From CALFCX01 sp041650595 (GTDB taxonomy: Bacteria; Margulisbacteria; WOR-1; JAKLHX01): a stretch of DNA of 26,913 bases. The DNA lies in NCBI GenBank assembly GCA_041650595.1, contig JBAZKW010000021.1, positions 1 through 26,913 of the forward strand, given 5' to 3'. The translations under genes and the position numbers were made by a program. Positions 15,076 through 22,785 of this stretch are shown here, piece by piece. Within the stretch, counting starts at the first letter, position 1; the number at the start of each line of letters is the position of its first letter. The notes beneath the pieces are model-generated. The model saw nothing but the letters and a program-made list of their open reading frames with translations, did not search any database and was not told where the DNA came from.

Positions 15076-16518
15076 ATGGCCCTTCAAGTTTATAACACCA
15101 TTTCAAGAGAAAAAGAAGTTTTTGAACCTCGCGATCCTCATGATGTTTCCATGTATGTCTGCGGGATCACGCCGTACGATGAAACACATCTGGGGCACGG
15201 CAGGGCTTATGTCGCTTTTGACATTATCCGCCGCTATCTTGAATACAGCGGGTACAAAGTAAAGTACGTACAGAACATTACCGATATCGATGACAAAATA
15301 ATCAAAAAAGCCGCTGATCTGGAAAAAACTACTGACGAAATTGCCGAGATATATTCCAAAAGCTTTTTCGACGTGATGGACAAGCTCAAGGTAAAAAAGG
15401 CTTCATATTATCCCAAAGCCACCGAACACATCAAAGAGATGGTCGATTTTATCAGCGGTCTTGAAAAGAACGGTTTTGCCTATGTGTCAGGCGGCGATGT
15501 ATATTTTGACATCTCAAAGTATAAAGACTACGGCCGTCTGTCAAAAAGGGACATTGACGGGATGCTTTCCGGGGCGAGAGTGGAAGTGAACGACAAAAAA
15601 AAGAACCCTTTGGATTTTGTGCTTTGGAAAGCAGCCAAGGAAGGTGAGCCTTCCTGGGAAAGTCCGTGGGGAACGGGGCGGCCCGGCTGGCACACGGAAT
15701 GTGTAGTGATGAGCAAAAAACACCTGGGGATCCCCATAGACATACACGGAGGGGGTGCGGACTTGATGTTCCCGCATCATGAGAATGAAATCGCCCAGGC
15801 GCAGTGCTGCGGACCCAAACCATTTGTAAAATACTGGATGCACAACGGCTTTATAACGATAAACAAAGAAAAGATGTCCAAATCCCTGGGGAATTTCTTC
15901 ACGGTTGACGAGATCTTTAAAAAATATGATCCTATGGTGGTCAGGTATTTTTTGCTCAGAACCCATTACCGCAGTCCCGTAAATTTCAGTTTTGACGATC
16001 TGGACGAAGCACGTGCCGCGCTCGATGGCATAAAGAATGCTTATGATGACATGCAGTTCATGCTGAAATCCTCCAAAAATGACAAGACAGAGGCCGATAT
16101 CGACCTGAAATATTACAAAGAAAAGTTTATCGAAGCGATGGACGACGACTTTAACACTTCTTCGGCGCTCGCGGTTATTTTTGACCTGATAAAGAATTAT
16201 CATGAGCACAAATTCAAGCTCACAGGAGAGCAGACAAGCAATGCCAAAAATCTGCTTGAAGAATTTAATGTTGTTCTGCAGCTGGGGCTAAAGGAGTCAA
16301 AGGTCGAAATAAAACAGGACGCTCACAAGCTCCTGGAAAAACGCAACGAAGCGCGCAGGACCAAGGATTTTTCTCTTGCCGACAAATACAGGGCGGATAT
16401 CGAGGCCATGGGGTATACTATAGACGATACGCCTTTCGGGTCTTTTGTGAAAAAAAAGGTCGCCGATCCGCCTGCACTGAGCGCAGCGAATGTGTTCGGT
16501 TTCGGAAAAAAGGGATAA
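15076..16518 (+). CDS. cysS: Cysteine--tRNA ligase
   Basis: A full-length 480-aa class I synthetase that charges tRNA-Cys. The HIGH motif appears as HLGHGRAY (38-45) and KMSKS is at 266-270 (KEKMSKSLGN). Zinc ligands are C29 in MYVCGITPYD, a Cys in HTECVVM and His/Glu in FPHHENE. The C-terminal helical domain (about 310-430) ends with the RRTKDFSLADKYR region typical of CysRS. No T-box leader is possible upstream, because cysE ends 5 bases before. Co-transcribed with cysE and serS (3-base gap). Confidence 0.98.
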   Translation: MALQVYNTISREKEVFEPRDPHDVSMYVCGITPYDETHLGHGRAYVAFDIIRRYLEYSGYKVKYVQNITDIDDKIIKKAADLEKTTDEIAEIYSKSFFDVMDKLKVKKASYYPKATEHIKEMVDFISGLEKNGFAYVSGGDVYFDISKYKDYGRLSKRDIDGMLSGARVEVNDKKKNPLDFVLWKAAKEGEPSWESPWGTGRPGWHTECVVMSKKHLGIPIDIHGGGADLMFPHHENEIAQAQCCGPKPFVKYWMHNGFITINKEKMSKSLGNFFTVDEIFKKYDPMVVRYFLLRTHYRSPVNFSFDDLDEARAALDGIKNAYDDMQFMLKSSKNDKTEADIDLKYYKEKFIEAMDDDFNTSSALAVIFDLIKNYHEHKFKLTGEQTSNAKNLLEEFNVVLQLGLKESKVEIKQDAHKLLEKRNEARRTKDFSLADKYRADIEAMGYTIDDTPFGSFVKKKVADPPALSAANVFGFGKKG

Positions 16519-16521
16519 TAA

Positions 16522-17778
16522 ATGCTGGATCCTAAATTCATAAGAGCCAATCCTGACAAAGTAAAAAAAGCGCTTGAAGACAGAAGCGCCGACACGTCGC
16601 TCTTGGACGGTTTTTTGTCGGTGGACAGGCAGTGGCGCCTGAAGGTAGCGGAGTTTGAAGCTTTGAAGAGCTATCAGAACGAAGTTTCCGGCCAAATTGC
16701 GCGACTTAAGAAAGAAAAGAAAGACGCTTCTTTGCTTCTTTCGCAAATGAAAGAGACGGCCGAAAAAACAAGAGAACTTTCGGACCAGCTTAAGACACTT
16801 GAGCTGGACCTGGAAAGCAAGGCATTCTTTATTCCCAATATTCCAAGCGATAAAACCCCTGTCGGTAAAGATGAGACTTCTAACGTCGAAGTGAGAAAAT
16901 GGGGAACTCCCGCCAAATTTGATTTTACGCCAAAGCCCCACGATGAAATAGGCGAAAAGCTTGGGATCCTTGATTTTAAACGGGCGGCAAAGATCTCAGG
17001 GGGCAGGTTTGTTGTTATGAAAGGTTTGGGCGCGCGGCTTGAGATGGCGCTTATCAATTTTATGTTGGATGTCCATACCAAAAAACACGGTTATACGCAG
17101 GTTTTTACCCCTTTTATGGTAAATGAAGCCTGTCTGATAGGCACCGGGCAATTGCCAAAATTCAAAGAAGAGCTTTACGAATCAAATGACGGGCTTTTTT
17201 TGATACCCACGGCCGAAGTACCGGTTACAAACCTTCACAGGGACGAGATACTTGAAGAAAAAGGCCTTCCGATCAAGTATGCGGCATACTCGGCCTGTTT
17301 CAGGAGAGAGGCGGGTTCCTACGGCAAGGACGTAAAAGGAATAATCCGTCAGCATCAGTTTAATAAAGTTGAACTGGTCAAATTCTGTCTGCCGGAAAAC
17401 TCTTATGAAGAACTGGAATTTCTCACACAGGATGCCGAAAAGATACTTCAGATGCTCGAGTTGCCTTATAGGGTTGTGGCGCTATGCACCGGCGATCTGA
17501 GTTTTTCTTCGGCAAAGACTTATGATATAGAAGTGTGGTTCCCATCGGAAGGCAAATACAGGGAAGTGTCCTCCTGCTCAAATTTTGAGGATTTTCAGGC
17601 GCGCAGGATAAATATCAAGTTCAAAAAGGATGCAAAGACAAAACCACAATTTGTCCATACACTGAATGGTTCGGGACTGGCCGTGGGCCGCACTTTGGCA
17701 GCTGTAATAGAGAACTATCAACAAAAGGACGGATCCTTTTCCATCCCCAAAGCTCTTGCTCCCTATATGCAAGTATAG
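16522..17778 (+). CDS. serS: Serine--tRNA ligase
   Basis: A full-length 418-aa class II synthetase for tRNA-Ser. The N-terminal antiparallel coiled-coil arm (about 30-100) grips the long variable arm of tRNA-Ser. Motif 2 starts at F260 RRE (ACFRREAGSYG) and motif 3 is GSGLAVGR (383-390). LIPTAEVP, near 228-235, is the TAEVP serine-pocket signature. It lies 3 bases after cysS, so a single transcript from asd is likely. The C-terminus is the usual IPKALAPYM-type ending. Confidence 0.98.
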   Translation: MLDPKFIRANPDKVKKALEDRSADTSLLDGFLSVDRQWRLKVAEFEALKSYQNEVSGQIARLKKEKKDASLLLSQMKETAEKTRELSDQLKTLELDLESKAFFIPNIPSDKTPVGKDETSNVEVRKWGTPAKFDFTPKPHDEIGEKLGILDFKRAAKISGGRFVVMKGLGARLEMALINFMLDVHTKKHGYTQVFTPFMVNEACLIGTGQLPKFKEELYESNDGLFLIPTAEVPVTNLHRDEILEEKGLPIKYAAYSACFRREAGSYGKDVKGIIRQHQFNKVELVKFCLPENSYEELEFLTQDAEKILQMLELPYRVVALCTGDLSFSSAKTYDIEVWFPSEGKYREVSSCSNFEDFQARRINIKFKKDAKTKPQFVHTLNGSGLAVGRTLAAVIENYQQKDGSFSIPKALAPYMQV

Positions 17779-17817
17779 TTTCTTTTATTGCGATAAGTAT
17801 ATAGAGGTGTTTTTGCA

Positions 17818-18066
17818 ATGGGGGCAGACCTTCGCCAGACAGTAAACTTCAACTCGGAAACCGCCCGCACGAACGGTGTTATTGCTAACAATCCAAAGAT
17901 CGACAAGACCCTAAAAGAAGCCAATGTTATTCATGACCTTTACGAAGCTTTTGAAAATGCCAAGAGCAAACTCACTGAAAACCCGGAGATCCCGGGTATT
18001 TACAGCCCCGCTTCTAAAAGCCCGGAAATCCAGGGCGCTTACAACCCCGTTTCTAGTATAGCGTAA
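17818..18066 (+). CDS. Unknown 82-aa small protein
   Basis: A small soluble protein starting MGADLRQTVNF, with GAGGTG 8 bases before its ATG. The middle is helical (VIHDLYEAFENAKSKL). The C-terminal third is a tandem duplication, PEIPGIYSPASK followed by PEIQGAYNPVSS, which is Pro/Tyr rich and probably unstructured. There is no Cys, signal peptide or membrane segment. I do not recognise a family. It lies 39 bases after serS and shares the upstream word GAGGTGTTTTTG with the TIM-barrel gene at 3256. Confidence 0.65.
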   Translation: MGADLRQTVNFNSETARTNGVIANNPKIDKTLKEANVIHDLYEAFENAKSKLTENPEIPGIYSPASKSPEIQGAYNPVSSIA

Positions 18067-18094
18067 ACTTCAAAATCATAATAGTATGCAAGTT

Positions 18095-18125
18095 TTTACA
18101 TCTACCCCACGATATATACAATAGA
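18095..18125 (+). promoter_or_regulatory. Promoter of the 59-aa gene containing a shared 16-mer
   Basis: TTTACA (18095-18100) is 16 bases from TACAAT (18117-18122). The 16-mer CGATATATACAATAGA (18110-18125) recurs exactly on the minus strand at 22146-22131, upstream of the orphan gene at 22115. The expected leader is about 35 bases. Confidence 0.5.
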
Positions 18126-18162
18126 AAAGAACATAGTACATATTATAGAAGGAGAGACTAAG

Positions 18163-18342
18163 ATGCCCAGACGTAATAAGAGAAATAAAGATGATGTCGA
18201 GGAAATGATCGAAACTATTCAGCGGGAAACCAAGAACAGCCTTTCCGAGGTAGAGGACGAAGAAAATTACACCTATTCTGAAGAGACTTTGTACAACAGG
18301 ATGCAGCGCGACGATATGTTCGACGAAAACAGTTTCAATTAA
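18163..18342 (+). CDS. Unknown 59-aa acidic small protein
   Basis: ATG 18163 to TAA 18342, preceded by AAGGAGAG. The product begins MPRRNKRNKDDVEEMIETIQ and continues as a very acidic, probably helical chain ending FDENSFN. A basic N-terminus (RRNKRNK) followed by an acidic body with many Glu and Asp gives a strongly polar protein with no Cys. A good ribosome site, its own predicted promoter and protein-like composition support a real gene, although it is short. No family recognised. Confidence 0.6.
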   Translation: MPRRNKRNKDDVEEMIETIQRETKNSLSEVEDEENYTYSEETLYNRMQRDDMFDENSFN

Positions 18343-18344
18343 CG

Positions 18345-18370
18345 GCCTGCCTGCCGGTAGGCACGGCGGG
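18345..18370 (+). repeat. CCTGCCTGCCGG-type hairpin repeat
   Basis: GCCTGCC and GGTAGGC form a near-perfect hairpin within GCCTGCCTGCCGGTAGGC, followed by ACGGCGGG. It begins 3 bases after the stop of the 59-aa gene and may act as its terminator. Similar CCTGCCTGCCGG palindromes are common between genes in candidate-phylum genomes. Confidence 0.55.
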
Positions 18371-18393
18371 ATAATTGCTGTTATGCCGCTGCC

Positions 18394-18981
18394 ATGCTCG
18401 AAGAATTCATAAAAACCAATAAAACACTCGCAGTGTGCGCGGTTTTAGCCCTCCTTGCAGCAGGTCTTATACTGCCCAATTTTGTACAAGTGTCGAAAAA
18501 TCCCACACAAGTTGACGAATTCCTGCCAGGCGGGGACAGCCCGCCGGTTGAGATTGCGGGTCCCCTTTATGTGGATATTTCAGGCGCAGTGAAATGTCCG
18601 GGTGTATATAAGATCCCGTCAGGAAGCAGGCTTGTTTCGGCAATCGATGCTGCCGGCGGGCTTGCCGCAAGTGCTATGCTCGATGATATCAATCTTGCCG
18701 GCATATTAAAAGACGGACAAAAGGTCGTGATCGCTTCCAGGGCCACGACAAAAAATTCAAATTCACAGGCATCCGCTGTAAAAGATTCGGTCGTCAATAT
18801 AAACACCGGCGATGATAAGACTCTGGATTTGATCCCGGGTGTCGGGCCTGTGATGGCCAAAAGGATCATTGACTACCGTACGGCAAACGGGAACTTCAAA
18901 AATATCGAGGACCTCAAGAATGTTTCGGGTATAGGAGATGCAAAGCTGGAAAAGCTGAAAAAGTTCATAAGCCTTGACTGA
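18394..18981 (+). CDS. comEA: Competence protein ComEA (DNA-binding helix-hairpin-helix)
   Basis: A 195-aa protein: one N-terminal membrane anchor (about 11-30), an SLBB-type domain (about 56-113, LYVDISGAVKCPGVYKIPSG), a Ser/Asn linker, then two helix-hairpin-helix motifs (IPGVG 147-151 and VSGIG 177-181) of the ComEA type. It binds incoming double-stranded DNA at the outer face of the membrane and passes it to ComEC. The stop overlaps the comEC ATG (TGATG). The ribosome site is poor; the gene starts 23 bases after a hairpin repeat. Confidence 0.92.
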   Translation: MLEEFIKTNKTLAVCAVLALLAAGLILPNFVQVSKNPTQVDEFLPGGDSPPVEIAGPLYVDISGAVKCPGVYKIPSGSRLVSAIDAAGGLAASAMLDDINLAGILKDGQKVVIASRATTKNSNSQASAVKDSVVNINTGDDKTLDLIPGVGPVMAKRIIDYRTANGNFKNIEDLKNVSGIGDAKLEKLKKFISLD

Positions 18982-21155
18982 TGAAATATCCTTTTGCAAT
19001 AATTTTTGTCATTTATGCCGCGCTGATAATGGTGAATTCAGCGTTCTTCTTCATAGATGCTAAGCCGGCTCAGGCCATTTCAGGGACGCTGGAAGTCGTT
19101 GGCACGGTAAAAGAGGAGCCCTTTCGCAGTGACGCGGGAGTTTCTTTTCTTCTCGAATCTCTAGTCAGCAGAAAAAAATATATTGCCTTTGTCTGCTCAC
19201 CGGATGCCGAGATTTCTTACGGAGATGTTGTCCGGATCAAAGGGAAATATTCAACTTCAAGTCAGCTGAATAACCCCGGCCAGTTTGATTACTTTGATTA
19301 TCTTAAAAGGAAGGGCATTTCGGGCTCGATCTCAGCCTTCCGCAAGAAGGACTTTTTGGTCTTGGCAAAGGAGAAGGGGAATCCTTTTGTATCTTTTGCC
19401 GTAAAGATGAAAAACCGCGTTGCGTCCGCTTTTTTGTCGATGATGCCACCCGATTATTCCTCACTCCTGGGCAGTATAGTTTTCGGGACGAAAGCATCTC
19501 CCGTGACCGATGACGTCAAATCTAAATATCAAAAAGCAGGGGTTGTCCATGTACTAGTGGCCTCAGGTCAGCAGGTTTCAATATTGATAGGAGTTTGCTT
19601 TGCCGCGGGCAAAATATCGGGCGCACCGGTCAATGTAACCGCTGCTTTTACCAGTGTACTAATATGGCTGTTTTCGGCGATGGCGGGCTTTTGCCCGTCG
19701 ATCATTCGCTCCTCCGTTATGGGGCAGATCATGATCGCCGGCACTTTTTTTGAAAGGGAAGGGGAGTTCTATAATTCGCTTTCATTCGCGGCGATAGTAC
19801 TGCTTATTATGAACCCCAACAATTTGTTCGATATCGGCGTTCAGCTTTCTTTTCTTGCGACGTGGGCTCTGGTATATATCGCGCCCGTAATAAAAGATGT
19901 TTTGTCCGCATATATCAATAAAAGTATCGCTCTCGCCGTCTCTGTAGCTGTCGCACCGGTCGCGGCCACAATGCCGGTTTGTGTTTATTATTTTTCGACG
20001 CTTTCCTTTGTGGCGGTATTTTCGAACCTCTTTATCGTGCCTCTTGCCGAGTGCATCACGACTGCGGGATTTATGTGCGCGGCGCTGTCTTTTGTTTTCT
20101 ATCCCGCGGCATGGGTGATCGGCAAGTTTCTTGTGGGACTTTTATTCCTTTTAGGCACTATCGTCGATTTTTTCTCGTCACTTCCTTTTGCCTGCGCTTA
20201 TGTCGAATCTCCGGGACCGACATTTATCTTTTTATATTTTGGTGCTTTAATATATACAGTCGATGCAATAAAGAGAAAAGGACTGCAGCATGTGCTCGAC
20301 ATTAAAAAGAACGCTCTAATACTTGCGGGGATCCTGCTTGTATTATGGCTTGGTTTTTCCCGTCCCATGTCAGCAAGCCGCGACCTGACGGTCACGGTCC
20401 TTGACGTAGGCCAGGGAGACACTATCTTTATCAGGACACCCGATGATCACAAGATCCTTATCGATGGCGGGGTGGCCAAGATGGGGAAAGCTGTTGTTCT
20501 GCCTTTTCTTCAAAGGAACGGGATAAATGATATAGATCTTCTTGTATTGACGCATCCGCATGATGATCATGTAGGAGGATTGTGCGATGTCGTAGGCAGT
20601 ATCAAAGTGAAGCAAGTGCTGGACAGCGGGGTGCCGCACACTTCCCCATTTTACAGGAGATTTTTGGAACTCATAATGAAGAATAAGATCAAATACGCCA
20701 TGGGAAGGTACGGTCAAAAATTCACTTTCGGGGACGTTTCGGCTTTTGTGCTTGCTCCCTTCAATGATCTATCCGGGAGCGATCTGAACAATAATTCCAT
20801 TGTGATGAAATTCGTCTACGGAAATAATTCTTTTTTGTTCATGGGCGACGCCAGTTTTGACGAAGAATCGCAGATGCTGGGCAAGGGGATCAACGTCTCA
20901 AGCAACGTGCTCAAGGTCGGGCATCACGGCAGCACATATTCTTCAAGTGATGATTTTATCGATTCCGTCCGCCCCAAGATCGCTGTGATACCGGTCGGAA
21001 GGAACAATGTCTACGGTCATCCGAGCCCTTATACAATAGAGAAACTGCTTGACAGAGGCATAAAGGTTTTTAGGACGGATATCGACGGCGCCGTTATCCT
21101 TAAAAGTGATGGGAGTCATATTGAGGTGAGTAGCGCTGCGGGGTCACTTCCTTGA
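18981..21155 (+). CDS. comEC: DNA-uptake channel ComEC/Rec2
   Basis: A full-length 724-aa inner-membrane protein. Two N-terminal helices flank a DUF4131/OB-like domain (about 1-130). The Competence membrane domain follows (about 150-460, with GSIVFGTKASPV and the VLVASGQQVSI motif). A C-terminal metallo-beta-lactamase domain has DVGQGD (about 475), HPHDDH at 525-530 (H525, H527, D529, H530), MGDAS and the GHHGS motif. ComEC carries one DNA strand into the cytoplasm, and the MBL domain probably degrades the other. Coupled to comEA by overlap. Its last 12 bases overlap a convergent orphan gene. Confidence 0.96.
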   Translation: MKYPFAIIFVIYAALIMVNSAFFFIDAKPAQAISGTLEVVGTVKEEPFRSDAGVSFLLESLVSRKKYIAFVCSPDAEISYGDVVRIKGKYSTSSQLNNPGQFDYFDYLKRKGISGSISAFRKKDFLVLAKEKGNPFVSFAVKMKNRVASAFLSMMPPDYSSLLGSIVFGTKASPVTDDVKSKYQKAGVVHVLVASGQQVSILIGVCFAAGKISGAPVNVTAAFTSVLIWLFSAMAGFCPSIIRSSVMGQIMIAGTFFEREGEFYNSLSFAAIVLLIMNPNNLFDIGVQLSFLATWALVYIAPVIKDVLSAYINKSIALAVSVAVAPVAATMPVCVYYFSTLSFVAVFSNLFIVPLAECITTAGFMCAALSFVFYPAAWVIGKFLVGLLFLLGTIVDFFSSLPFACAYVESPGPTFIFLYFGALIYTVDAIKRKGLQHVLDIKKNALILAGILLVLWLGFSRPMSASRDLTVTVLDVGQGDTIFIRTPDDHKILIDGGVAKMGKAVVLPFLQRNGINDIDLLVLTHPHDDHVGGLCDVVGSIKVKQVLDSGVPHTSPFYRRFLELIMKNKIKYAMGRYGQKFTFGDVSAFVLAPFNDLSGSDLNNNSIVMKFVYGNNSFLFMGDASFDEESQMLGKGINVSSNVLKVGHHGSTYSSSDDFIDSVRPKIAVIPVGRNNVYGHPSPYTIEKLLDRGIKVFRTDIDGAVILKSDGSHIEVSSAAGSLP

Positions 21156-22115
21156 GATGTCTAACTCCGCTAACTTAGGTCTTTCATAAAAAGACGCAAG
21201 AAAATCGAACATTCGCTTTCTCGGATTGAATTTTTCAGGAAAAGGTTCCAAAGCTTGGAGGATCGAATCGCCAAAAATGACAAAATGCATAAAGTTTGTG
21301 GCAAAAGCAATGTGTGTGCAGAGTTGGCGATCATCCGCACGCAGCAGATGAGATCTTATTACGGGAAGCGGCCAGGACGCGCTGGGTTGGATCAGGTCGT
21401 TAACTCTGTGACATGCCTCAGTCGCTTCTGCATGTGCCAATGACTTAAAAAATGCAAGTCCAAGTAGCCGCAAAATGAACGCCGTTGTATCGTGCTTTTC
21501 AAAGTGAGAGTAAGGGTGAAGTTCCAGTATTCTGTTTTCCCAATCGTAATTACCAGGCGACATGGCCACAGATGAAGAGGGCGAGGTAAATATTGATCTG
21601 ATCGCTTGTGCTTTCAGAACTGACTCCGGCAAATAATCAAGAAGGGTCATTATGTGGAACACTTTTCCCGCTGACAGAGTACCGCCTCCGTTAACAGCTA
21701 TTTCGTATTTTTCTTTAAACTCTACGTCAAACATGTTGACGGCTTCGCGCGGATCTCCGCCTGGAAAGTCAACAGCTCTTTCTCTCCACCTATCGTAAAT
21801 ACCCAGAGCTCTGATCCTTTCTCCTAGGCTGTTATCCCGAAAACCGGCCCGCTCCCATGTTTCAGAGTCCTGACTCATACTGACGGGGCCCATCAGGATA
21901 GGACTGCTGTTTTCTTTTTCTGTGATAACAAAATCGCCCTGGATAAATCTTGCCTCAAGGTTTGGAGTTAATCCGTCAATATCTCCGGCAAGACTGCTAT
22001 TCCTAAAGTGGCGCAAGTCTCGAATAAGTGTCCCAACCTCAGTTCGGACATGACTACGCAATAGCTGCGAAGCGTTAAGGCGGGGTTCGCCGGCAACGAT
22101 GCGATTTGACATCAT
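21144..22115 (-). CDS. Unknown 323-aa protein
   Basis: An orphan soluble protein beginning MMSNRIVAGEPRLN; the two ATGs are adjacent, and GAGGGG lies 11 bases before the first. No signal peptide or clear membrane segment is present; the C-terminal part is helical and His/Phe rich (HIAFATNFMHFVIFGDSIL). Motif-like clusters include FEKHDTTAFILRLLGLAFF and YDRWRERAVDFPGGDPREAV. I recognise no family. It converges on comEC with a 12-base overlap of coding ends and diverges from coaE. Composition is similar to its neighbours. Confidence 0.65.
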   Translation of the reverse strand: MMSNRIVAGEPRLNASQLLRSHVRTEVGTLIRDLRHFRNSSLAGDIDGLTPNLEARFIQGDFVITEKENSSPILMGPVSMSQDSETWERAGFRDNSLGERIRALGIYDRWRERAVDFPGGDPREAVNMFDVEFKEKYEIAVNGGGTLSAGKVFHIMTLLDYLPESVLKAQAIRSIFTSPSSSVAMSPGNYDWENRILELHPYSHFEKHDTTAFILRLLGLAFFKSLAHAEATEACHRVNDLIQPSASWPLPVIRSHLLRADDRQLCTHIAFATNFMHFVIFGDSILQALEPFPEKFNPRKRMFDFLASFYERPKLAELDISRK

Positions 22116-22130
22116 TTATGTGTATGCCCC

Positions 22131-22146
22131 TCTATTGTATATATCG
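22131..22146 (-). promoter_or_regulatory. Shared 16-mer, probable -10 region of the orphan gene
   Basis: CGATATATACAATAGA read on the minus strand ends 15 bases before ATG 22115 and is identical to 18110-18125. It offers TATACA or TACAAT as a -10. No strong -35 is visible. It sits in an 85-base divergent gap shared with coaE. Confidence 0.4.
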
Positions 22147-22163
22147 ACAAAATACAGCTGTGA

Positions 22164-22190
22164 TTGCATCAAAAGAGGCGTTGTTATATC
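22164..22190 (+). promoter_or_regulatory. Possible extended -10 promoter for coaE
   Basis: TTGCAT (22164-22169) and TATATC (22185-22190), the latter preceded by TG in the extended position, are 15 bases apart. The start would be within about 5 bases of ATG 22201, so the leader would be very short. Weak. Confidence 0.3.
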
Positions 22191-22200
22191 ATAAAGGGAA

Positions 22201-22782
22201 ATGAAAAATGACAGGATCGTTTTGTTCATAACAGGGCCCGTTGCCTCAGGCAAAAATGAGGTCGCAAAGATACTTCGCGCAAAGGGCTTTCTTATAATAG
22301 ATGCCGATAAAATAGGGCATGAAATCCTGAAAAAAAAGAAAAATTCTATTAAAAAAGCTTTCGGCGCGGGTATTGTAAATAATGGAAAAATTGACCGCAA
22401 AGCTCTTAGGAAAGCAGCTTTTGGCAATAAAATTTCCTTGAAAAAGCTGAATGCCATCGTTCATCCGGATCTCATAAAAGCGATAAAAGATAAAATACGG
22501 GCGGCAAAACACAAAAAGATCGCCATAAATGCCGCTTTATACAAAGAACTTTGCTTTGCGCATCCGGACGCCGATGTTGTTTCCGTCTTAGCTTCCAGGA
22601 GGTCAAGGACACAACGGCTTTTGCTTACGAGAAAAATGACCTTAAAAGAAGTCCGGTCGCTTATATCAGTCCAGCAAAAAGATAGCTATTACAAGAAAAT
22701 AGCGGACACCGTCATTTTAAATGATTCTTCGTTGGAGGATCTTAAAGAACAGGTCAATTACAAATTAGCACACAATTTATAA
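22201..22782 (+). CDS. coaE: Dephospho-CoA kinase
   Basis: A 193-aa P-loop kinase for the last step of coenzyme A synthesis, phosphorylating the ribose 3'-hydroxyl of dephospho-CoA. The Walker A motif is GPVASGKN near residues 12-19. IIDADKIGH carries the family Asp (usually DaD), and a CoaE-type region AIVHPDLIKAI follows at about 85-95. The Walker A ends GKN rather than the usual GKS/T, and the family TGGIGSGK is altered to TGPVASGK, so this copy is divergent but intact. AAAGGG precedes the ATG. It converges on the SLH-protein gene with 3 bases between stops. Confidence 0.88.
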   Translation: MKNDRIVLFITGPVASGKNEVAKILRAKGFLIIDADKIGHEILKKKKNSIKKAFGAGIVNNGKIDRKALRKAAFGNKISLKKLNAIVHPDLIKAIKDKIRAAKHKKIAINAALYKELCFAHPDADVVSVLASRRSRTQRLLLTRKMTLKEVRSLISVQQKDSYYKKIADTVILNDSSLEDLKEQVNYKLAHNL

Positions 22783-22785
22783 TTC

